Positions 17,872 to 24,304 of a stretch of DNA of 64,000 nt are shown here, piece after piece; positions within the stretch are counted from its first letter, which is position 1; each line of letters begins with the position of its first letter. Origin of the DNA: Calothrix sp. 336/3 (GTDB lineage: Bacteria > Cyanobacteriota > Cyanobacteriia > Cyanobacteriales > Nostocaceae); assembly GCF_000734895.2 (NCBI RefSeq), contig NZ_CP011382.1, forward strand, positions 3,512,700-3,576,699, given 5' to 3'. A model generated the notes under the pieces. The model was not told the origin of the DNA and made no database searches. It saw only the letters and a list, made by a program, of their open reading frames with translations. Position numbers and translations under genes: made by a program.

Positions 17872-19458
17872 ATGCCTTATACAATTCCTAACATTAATTG
17901 CGTTGGATGTGACAACTGTCGTCCCCAATGTCCAGTGGGTGCTATCAAAATTGAAAATGATGAATACTGGATTGACCCTTGTTTATGTAACAATTGTGAG
18001 GGCTATTATCCCGAACCACAATGTGTTGTCGCTTGTCCAGACAAATCTCCCATACCCTGGCAAGCTAAAAAAGGTAGATGTAAAGTTGAAAGTAGGGAAA
18101 TTACTAGCCCAGATTTGTTTGCCAATAATAAGAGTAATCCCTTTGCATCCGCGATCGCCATTTGGGAAGCTTGTAATGTATTGGCACAACGTAGCTCCCT
18201 ACCCTGGGAACTAGATGCAGATGGCAACCTCTGTTACCGACGACAGGTAAATCAAGGAAAGGGGGCGATCGCCTTCCACTTGAAAAAAAACTTAAGTAGT
18301 AATGAATACATCAGTGATATTAGTGGGATTTCTGCCCTAGATATTCGCGCAGCTTGCATACATTTAATTTTTGCAGCCCATGCAACTGCCCTAGATATAC
18401 CCTGGGAACAGGAATTTACCATCGATGAACGTCAAATCGAAAAGTATCTCGGTTTAGACAGACGCAAAGACTTAAGTAAAACCACCAAACTCACCCTGAT
18501 TAAAAATCTAGTGCAGCAAGTCTGTTCCCTAGTCACCACTATAGAATGGGCACAACAGGGTAGAGTCAAAGGTTTTACCATCGATAAAAGTCATCTCTGG
18601 CAACTCACATCCATGCAGCATCATTTCCAGGAAGATGATTTAGGATGCAAGTATCTAGTGGGCTTAACCTTTAAAATCAAAGCAGGAGCTTGGGCAGAAT
18701 ATTTCCTGAATAGAGCTGCGTGTAAAGAACGTACAGCATTTTATCAATACGGTAGTTTGCCCAAAACTTTACTCACCACTGTTATGAGTATATGGCAGCA
18801 ACACGAAGGTACAGCCCGACTGATGCTGTGGCTACTCTTTAAAACTAAGATGGGAAGGGAGCAACGTATCACCGTACCCACCCTGATGCGAGTTGCCTAT
18901 GGAGAAACTAAAATTGCCGTTGCTTTTCGTCAAAGGGAAGAACGTAAGCGCTTGTTGCGAACCTTTGAGCATGATTTACAAATTCTCCACGAACATGGGA
19001 TGAAACCTACTTTCGATCCCGTCACCTATCCCATCACCATTCAACCCCTATGGGCAAAATCCATTGATATTCCTGAAGATCCAGACGAAGCGTTGGAATT
19101 TTGGACAAACGACGGAAGTTCAGCTGCAAGACTCACAGACGTTGCACCCCGTGGTAAGTGGAATTTGTTAATGAATGCACGCATTTTATCCTTTGAAATC
19201 CCCCCAGATTGGGAACAGCAAACCTTAGAAGGGGAGAAAAAACAACGCACATCCAAAAATCGCCGCAAAACCCGCACCACCAGTGACTTAATCGGAGAGC
19301 AAATTATCCGTGCAAGGAAAAATCTCAACCTGTCACAAAGAGAGTTAGCGAAGTTAGCAGGTAAAAGTCAAAGCTGGATTCGAGATATTGAAAAGGGTAG
19401 ATTGAGGGTGAAATTGGAAGACCAAGTAGTTTTACGGAGGGTATTAGGTATTGCTTGA
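17872..19458 (+). CDS. patB: PatB/CnfR: ferredoxin-domain, helix-turn-helix regulator of nitrogen fixation
   Basis: 528 aa, the length expected for PatB (CnfR). The N-terminus is a 2x[4Fe-4S] ferredoxin domain: C10-x2-C13-x2-C16-x3-C20-P and C39-x2-C42-x8-C51-x3-C55, with an extra C37. A long central region specific to the family follows. The C-terminus (about 470-528) is an XRE-type helix-turn-helix with RKNLNLSQRELAKLAGKSQS. In Anabaena it is needed for heterocyst maturation and diazotrophic growth; in Leptolyngbya the orthologue activates nif genes under micro-oxic conditions, probably by sensing through its clusters. The neighbours fdxB and cox2 match the Anabaena arrangement as I remember it. 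ATG at 17872 is the only sensible start, giving the family N-terminus MPYTIPNINCVGC. Confidence 0.95.
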   Translation: MPYTIPNINCVGCDNCRPQCPVGAIKIENDEYWIDPCLCNNCEGYYPEPQCVVACPDKSPIPWQAKKGRCKVESREITSPDLFANNKSNPFASAIAIWEACNVLAQRSSLPWELDADGNLCYRRQVNQGKGAIAFHLKKNLSSNEYISDISGISALDIRAACIHLIFAAHATALDIPWEQEFTIDERQIEKYLGLDRRKDLSKTTKLTLIKNLVQQVCSLVTTIEWAQQGRVKGFTIDKSHLWQLTSMQHHFQEDDLGCKYLVGLTFKIKAGAWAEYFLNRAACKERTAFYQYGSLPKTLLTTVMSIWQQHEGTARLMLWLLFKTKMGREQRITVPTLMRVAYGETKIAVAFRQREERKRLLRTFEHDLQILHEHGMKPTFDPVTYPITIQPLWAKSIDIPEDPDEALEFWTNDGSSAARLTDVAPRGKWNLLMNARILSFEIPPDWEQQTLEGEKKQRTSKNRRKTRTTSDLIGEQIIRARKNLNLSQRELAKLAGKSQSWIRDIEKGRLRVKLEDQVVLRRVLGIA

Positions 19459-19482
19459 ATTGGGTAATAAATAGATTCTAGT

Positions 19483-19512
19483 AGAGGTGTTCCCTTGGAG
19501 CCTCTCTTTTTT
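19483..19512 (+). terminator. Terminator between patB and the convergent LpxB-like gene
   Basis: AGAGG...CCTCT with an inner TCC/GGA pairing, then six T residues at 19506-19511, 25 bp after the patB stop. The opposite gene ends at 19516. Confidence 0.6.
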
Positions 19513-19515
19513 GTG

Positions 19516-20808
19516 TCATTTATTTTCCCCAAATAATTCATCCCTCACCAATCTAGCTAATTTCTTTGCAGCACCCCCTTCCCCACGAATACTGTGCAAT
19601 TTTTCCTGCATTGCTGCTAACTTTTCGGGGTGATTTAAATAATCTAATACCATTTCTCCAATATCTTCTGGTTTGAGCGCTCCCAATAACTCTGGTACAA
19701 CTTCTGATTTTGCCCAAATATTGGGCCAAGCAAACAAACCTTTACGCTGTAATAATATCCATAGGAATAGCCGATTGATTAACTTCGCAAAAATCGTACC
19801 TACCCCTGGTAAATTAGCTAAAAGTCCTGGTAAACCATCCCACGCACGCATAGCATCTATTTGTTGAGTAGGTAACAAAACAATCATCGGTATTCCTAGG
19901 GAAGCTAATTCCGCAGTGTTTGCACCAACGGTAGTTAAGCAAATTTGGCATTGTGATAGTCGTTGATAGGCAGGATTTTCCTGTATCAATTCCACAACTA
20001 AACCATTTTTGGTATGCAATCGGGGAATATTTATAGAATCAGAATTTAAGTTTTGAGCAGGTAAAATTAATTCTGCCGAAACACCACCAAAAGTATCTAT
20101 ATAGGGGTTATATTTTGGATTTGCAAAACTGCCTAGGGTTTCTAAGTTTAAGGTGGGAGCGACGGGAATAATAAACTTGGTATTTGGTCTTTTATGATAA
20201 ATATATTCCGCAGCAGCTAGGGTGAGGGGTACACCTTGGGTTAATTTGGCAGCTTTGGAACCTGGTAATAAACCGATGATTTCTGTGGCATCAATATTAT
20301 CTTGACTGGAGTTTTCTAACTCTCCAATGCGCATTAAATCCCCAACGACTGTAAATTTATGGTGATATTTAGCAGCAACATTATCTATAACTTCCGGTTT
20401 CATCACCGCAAACTTATCAATTAAATTATGCCATCTGGCTTCCCATTCTGCATAAACTATAGTTCGATATCCTAATCTTTTGCCAATAATTACTGGAAAA
20501 AATTGATCACCTCCCAAAAAAATCACTACACCTTGATTTCTCCAGTTCCAATTATCTTGGGTTTTACCCAACAGGAGAAAAGATAAAAAATTATCTGCCC
20601 CTTGCACTCGATCCACTTCTGGATAAGATAGGGCAATTTCTGCTTCTTTTCCGCTTGCATTGGGACAGGGTGATAAAATTACAGAAATTCTGACTAGCGA
20701 GTTGTATTCCTCTGTTAATTCTTGTCGTAATGCCTTGACAACAGGACGTACCCATGTTGTGATTTCACCGGGACCATTAGAAAGAATCAGAATATCAACT
20801 GGTTGCAT
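19516..20808 (-). CDS. Lipid-A-disaccharide-synthase-related GT-B protein (cyanobacterial family)
   Basis: 430 aa with no signal or membrane segment. The N-terminus VDILILSNGPGEITTWVRPV and later stretches such as VGDLMRIGEL, GLLPGSKAAK and TVGANTAELASLGIPMIVLL show a GT-B glycosyltransferase fold distantly related to LpxB. It belongs to the conserved cyanobacterial 'lipid-A-disaccharide synthase-related' family rather than true LpxB, which is shorter and has different donor-site motifs. The acceptor and product are unknown. It converges with patB and is preceded by a cluster of hairpin repeats (20848-20945). Confidence 0.8.
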   Translation of the reverse strand: MQPVDILILSNGPGEITTWVRPVVKALRQELTEEYNSLVRISVILSPCPNASGKEAEIALSYPEVDRVQGADNFLSFLLLGKTQDNWNWRNQGVVIFLGGDQFFPVIIGKRLGYRTIVYAEWEARWHNLIDKFAVMKPEVIDNVAAKYHHKFTVVGDLMRIGELENSSQDNIDATEIIGLLPGSKAAKLTQGVPLTLAAAEYIYHKRPNTKFIIPVAPTLNLETLGSFANPKYNPYIDTFGGVSAELILPAQNLNSDSINIPRLHTKNGLVVELIQENPAYQRLSQCQICLTTVGANTAELASLGIPMIVLLPTQQIDAMRAWDGLPGLLANLPGVGTIFAKLINRLFLWILLQRKGLFAWPNIWAKSEVVPELLGALKPEDIGEMVLDYLNHPEKLAAMQEKLHSIRGEGGAAKKLARLVRDELFGENK

Positions 20809-20847
20809 AATTGAGAGATTTGTAGATGGTAAGGATTCGTAATTCGT

Positions 20848-20945
20848 AATGCTCCCTGCGGGAGAGCTAACGCTAACGTAATGCTCCCTTCGGGAGAGCT
20901 ACGCTAACGTAATTCATAATGCTCCCTGCGGGAGAGCTAAGGTAA
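20848..20945. repeat. Three tandem hairpin repeats (GCTCCCTGCGGGAGAGC units)
   Basis: Three units, starting at about 20851, 20883 and 20921, each hold GCTCCCT(G/T)CGGGAGAGC, a stem CTCCC/GGGAG with a short loop. Each is followed by TA(A)CGCTAACGTAAT or a variant. The spacing is 32 and 38 bp. The block is flanked by TAATTCGTAAT heptads. It lies upstream of the LpxB-like gene and could form three successive RNA hairpins in its leader. Confidence 0.85.
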
Positions 20946-21029
20946 TTCGTAATTACTTTGCTGCAAGTGTTTCAGAAATTTAGAATATTAGAATAGGTGG
21001 TTTATTTTAGCCACCCTATACTAGGCAAA

Positions 21030-21218
21030 TTATGGCTCAAAGATATTGACAGGTTCTACCTCTTCTGTAAGCTGAAACTCGTTTACCATCTCTGCAAACT
21101 CCTGAATTCTGCGGAAATTTGTGATTACACTCTCTTGATACTCCTCTGGTAAATTTAAATCCATTAATAAAGCCATCTGCTCCACATACTTCCCAATATC
21201 CCCAGTCTGCTTTTCCAT
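21030..21218 (-). CDS. DUF4089 / AtzG-like small protein
   Basis: 62 aa, acidic and all-helical (DIGKYVEQMALLMDLNLPEEY, then a helix with NFRRIQEFAEMV). It resembles the small DUF4089/AtzG-type subunits that accompany GatA-like amidases, but no amidase gene is adjacent. The ATG at 21218 starts 2 bp after the stop of the KGK-domain gene, so the two are translationally coupled in one operon. The function in this setting is unknown. Confidence 0.65.
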   Translation of the reverse strand: MEKQTGDIGKYVEQMALLMDLNLPEEYQESVITNFRRIQEFAEMVNEFQLTEEVEPVNIFEP

Positions 21219-21220
21219 AT

Positions 21221-21640
21221 TTACTTTTCTGATTGAATAATTTTACAGATTTCCTCTAGTAATGGGTCATATTCTACTATTTCTTCTGGTGCAAATTCCA
21301 AATAAATTTGATTTAAGTGAGAATTAATCGGTGATGTACAAACTTCAATTCTCAATTTTCCCCGTTCCCATCCTTGACTACCAACTTTTAGGATTTGACA
21401 ATGAATCATATAATGATGTTGCACTTCCATCAAGTTAATTACCTGTTTACCCAAGGAAATCTGACTTAAAAACTCTAACATGGATGCACCCGGTTCTAGG
21501 GAGCTTGATTCATACATCCGTCGTTGTAATTTTCCTCGAATTTGTCTTTCAATAATTTCTTTTAAACGACTAACTTTATAAGCATCATTGGCAAAAAGTA
21601 TCACATCATCACAGTCTAAAGGTATCAATTTGAGATTCAT
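21221..21640 (-). CDS. KGK-domain protein
   Basis: 139 aa from the ATG at 21640 (MNLKLIPLDCDDVILF). An open frame extends 23 codons further to 21709, but that lead is hydrophobic and off-family. The pattern fits the cyanobacterial KGK domain: an N-terminal CDDVILFANDAYKVSRL, then CQILKVGSQGWERGKLRIEV with the GKLRI core, and an acidic tail (FAPEEIVEYDPLLEEI). The function of KGK proteins is not established. It is coupled to the DUF4089 gene with a 2-bp gap. Confidence 0.72.
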   Translation of the reverse strand: MNLKLIPLDCDDVILFANDAYKVSRLKEIIERQIRGKLQRRMYESSSLEPGASMLEFLSQISLGKQVINLMEVQHHYMIHCQILKVGSQGWERGKLRIEVCTSPINSHLNQIYLEFAPEEIVEYDPLLEEICKIIQSEK

Positions 21641-21887
21641 ATGAATAATTGACGATAGCTCATAAGTTGCTGTGTTTATAAGGATAATCAGACTTGAATG
21701 AACTATCAATACAATTTAGAGATTCACAAATTAGCTTTAGAAAAGTTTCATGGTATTTTGTGATTTTAATGACTGTTTATAAAATTTGTATATTTAGCTT
21801 CTAAATCATAATTCCTAGAGTTATACCAACTCTCTAAAATCCGACAACACATTCAAACTTCAAAACCCAGACTGTATCTAAGTCTCT

Positions 21888-21912
21888 TAATTACGAATTA
21901 CGAATTGGTATT
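21888..21912 (-). repeat. Heptanucleotide tandem repeat (AATTCGT)n, two-unit copy
   Basis: On the minus strand this reads AATACC then AATTCGT twice then AATTA. The same flank and unit occur with four units at 26671-26707, so the locus type is identical but the copy number differs. Confidence 0.75.
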
Positions 21913-21935
21913 ATCTAGCCAATATCAAATATTAA

Positions 21936-23534
21936 TCATAATTGAGGTAAACAAAAATTTGGGCTACATAATCTGGGAAATTCCATAGTCGTAACTGTGA
22001 GTGATGTAATTTCTACACGACGAATCACATGATTATTCGTGTCTGCAACATATAAATAATTATTCTCAAAACTGATTCCAGAAGGTTCTGCAAATTGACT
22101 CTGTATCCCATCTCCATCCTGTAAACCAGCAATCCCAGAGCCTAAAATAGTTTGACAATCACCTGTAAGCAAATTGACTATTTTAATTTTATGATTATAA
22201 GTATCAGCTATCCACAGAGAATTGTTCGCAAATTCCACACCTAAACAATGTTGTAAGCGAACATTTTCTCCATTGCTATCTCTGTCTCCAAAACTATATA
22301 AATCCCCACTTCCGCAAATAGTTCTGACATTATTTGTAGTTAAATTTACCCCACGAATACTACTACTTTCACTATCTGCAATCAATAATTCCTCACCATT
22401 GCTAGTAATACCGCTAGGTTGGGCAAATGCTGCTATGTATTGCTCTCCATCAAAACAACCTTCTGCACCGCTACCAGCATAGGTTTGGATGGTATTTTGC
22501 AGTAAATCTAATACCCATATTTGGTGAGAACCTGCCATAGCAATATAGAGGCGATCGCCACTTTTCACCAAATCCCAAGGAGAATTTAATTCCATCATCT
22601 GAGCAACACCTCCATGGGGAAATATATGGCGATTTTGATTACCATTTCCCGCAATCGTTTCTATGCTTTGCTGCTGTAAATCGATACGTCGAATCGCATG
22701 ATTCCCTGTATCTGCAACATAAAGTATGTGATTTTCCCGATCTAAAACTACTCCCTGAGGTGCAGAAAATTCCGCCGACTGAAAATTACCATCAACTAAT
22801 CCAGCTTTACCACTACCAATAACCTGTATAATATCCCCATTAAAATCAACCCAGACTAGGCGATGATGTCCTGTATCTGAGATGAATAAACCAATATCCG
22901 TCGCCAACACTTTCCCCGGAAATACCAGGGGTGTAATTAATGGTTGATTTTGTTTTTCTAGACTATTTTCTAAAATTTGAAAATTTATTGTTTGCTTATC
23001 GTTTTTCCCTAATCCTCTCCTTGACAAGGGGAGGGTGCGCGACAGCGCGGGTGGGGTGTGCTTTATTTCCTGGGAAACCGCGATATCTTGATATTCTTGA
23101 ATTAGGTGAGAAATTGTTGTAGATAAAAACTCCCGATGTCCCTCCCCAGAAACAGAAGTAACGATATATCCTTGGGGATCTATAACTACCATTGTGGGAT
23201 AGGCACGTACTACATAATTCTGCCAAACATGGAAACCACTATCTACAATCACAGGGTGTTCAATGTCATAGCGTAATATTGCCTGACGAATATTTTCTAC
23301 TTCCTTCTCATGATCAAACTTTCCACTGTGAACACCGATAACCGTCAGACTATCTTGATATTTATGTTCTAAATATTTTAAATCAGGGAGAATATGTAGA
23401 CAGTTGATACAACAGTATGTCCAAAAATCAAGCAGAACTATACTACCTCGTAATTCTTTGAGAAATAGAGGCTGATTTGTATTTAACCAAGCAGCTTTTT
23501 CAGGAAATTCCGGTGCGCGGATTCGAGGAGACAT
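21936..23534 (-). CDS. Thioredoxin-like/NHL-repeat protein (NHLRC2-like)
   Basis: 532 aa. Residues about 25-145 are a TlpA/ResA-like thioredoxin fold with WTYCCINC (C42 and C45 as the CxxC pair, with an extra C41), as in NHLRC2. Residues about 195-515 are NHL repeats forming a beta propeller, with recurring VADTGNHAIRRID, IADTYNHKIKIV and VADTNNHVIRRVE. There is no signal peptide, so it is probably cytoplasmic. The redox partner is unknown. The linker residues about 158-178 (HTPPALSRTLPLSRRGLG) are encoded by a dispersed hairpin repeat found elsewhere in the window (see findings), so the linker is a later insertion that kept the frame. Confidence 0.85.
   Translation of the reverse strand: MSPRIRAPEFPEKAAWLNTNQPLFLKELRGSIVLLDFWTYCCINCLHILPDLKYLEHKYQDSLTVIGVHSGKFDHEKEVENIRQAILRYDIEHPVIVDSGFHVWQNYVVRAYPTMVVIDPQGYIVTSVSGEGHREFLSTTISHLIQEYQDIAVSQEIKHTPPALSRTLPLSRRGLGKNDKQTINFQILENSLEKQNQPLITPLVFPGKVLATDIGLFISDTGHHRLVWVDFNGDIIQVIGSGKAGLVDGNFQSAEFSAPQGVVLDRENHILYVADTGNHAIRRIDLQQQSIETIAGNGNQNRHIFPHGGVAQMMELNSPWDLVKSGDRLYIAMAGSHQIWVLDLLQNTIQTYAGSGAEGCFDGEQYIAAFAQPSGITSNGEELLIADSESSSIRGVNLTTNNVRTICGSGDLYSFGDRDSNGENVRLQHCLGVEFANNSLWIADTYNHKIKIVNLLTGDCQTILGSGIAGLQDGDGIQSQFAEPSGISFENNYLYVADTNNHVIRRVEITSLTVTTMEFPRLCSPNFCLPQL
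23007..23060. repeat. GC-rich dispersed hairpin repeat inserted in frame in the NHL gene
   Basis: Positions 23031-23059 are identical over 29 nt to 15698-15726. The left part forms CCTCTCC/GGGGAGG in place of CCCTCAC/GTGAGGG. On the coding (minus) strand it specifies a Pro/Arg/Leu-rich stretch between the two domains. Confidence 0.8.
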
Positions 23535-23696
23535 GATTTTTCAGAAATTTCTCAAAAATATATAGAACTTACGCAAACACTATTTTTCATTGCGACCAAA
23601 ACGTATTGTAGAGAAGTAATCCTAGAGTTTTTAGCATCCCCACAGCTTGCTCAATATAGCTTATACCAAATTAATATGAAGACGCATAGAAACAGA

Positions 23697-23772
23697 ACCC
23701 CACCCCAATTCTCGCTTTCACTCGAATTTCGTCTCACCCGCTAGCGGGGAGGGGATTAAGGGGTGGGGTAAA
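23697..23772. repeat. Palindromic CCCCACCCC...GGGGTGGGG repeat
   Basis: CCCCACCCC at 23699-23707 pairs with GGGGTGGGG at 23760-23768. An inner CCCGCTAGCGGGG hairpin lies near 23737-23749. It sits downstream of the Pepco-like gene and belongs to the same broad class as the copy at 43232-43285. Confidence 0.6.
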
Positions 23773-23822
23773 TTCTGTGCAGTTCCACGAAAAATTGGTA
23801 TTAGTGCGTAATTTCTGATATA

Positions 23823-24239
23823 TCATCGCCGTTTAAATTTAAATGTCATCCCACCCTTACCACCAGCTTTCCCACCACCTAAACCAAACAAACTAATTTG
23901 CCCTTCTCCGTTAATTTCTACAGATAATTCCACCTCATCTAACTGCATTTTGCCTGCTGGTTGTTCAGCTTCATCCAACATTTCCCGCATTGCTTGCAGA
24001 AATCCCCGCATTTCCTGTTTCAATTTTGTCACCTCAACCTTACGTCGTTTGATGACAACTTCACCCTCTTGTTTGGTAATAATTATTTCTTCTTCAGTTT
24101 CTACACCTAGTCTTCCACCCACATCACGGGAATCTCTAGAACCACCGCGATTTACAACTTCCTTTGAGCTTTCCTGACTCGTTGCAGTAATAATCCAGAT
24201 ATTTTCCGGTGTCTGCATTTTTTCGGTTGTATCTGACAT
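23823..24239 (-). CDS. Small Pepco-like (peptidase co-occurring) protein paired with a caspase gene
   Basis: 138 aa. It begins with a short beta strand (NIWIITATSQE), followed by a Glu/Lys/Arg-rich middle with a helix (KLKQEMRGFLQAMREMLDEA). The C-terminus is a glycine-rich strand pair, QLDEVELSVEINGEGQISLF then GGGKAGGKGGMTFKFKRR. This resembles small domains reported beside peptidases in bacterial conflict systems (Pepco/Trypco types); the name is from memory and should be checked by profile search. It is divergent from the caspase-FGE gene with a 65-bp shared promoter region. No signal peptide. A regulator, inhibitor or substrate of the caspase is possible. Confidence 0.6.
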   Translation of the reverse strand: MSDTTEKMQTPENIWIITATSQESSKEVVNRGGSRDSRDVGGRLGVETEEEIIITKQEGEVVIKRRKVEVTKLKQEMRGFLQAMREMLDEAEQPAGKMQLDEVELSVEINGEGQISLFGLGGGKAGGKGGMTFKFKRR

Positions 24240-24304
24240 AGGTTGGGATTATGAGTTACGTGTAAACTGTTTTTGATGGTAGCAGATTTCATCCAAATGG
24301 GGAT

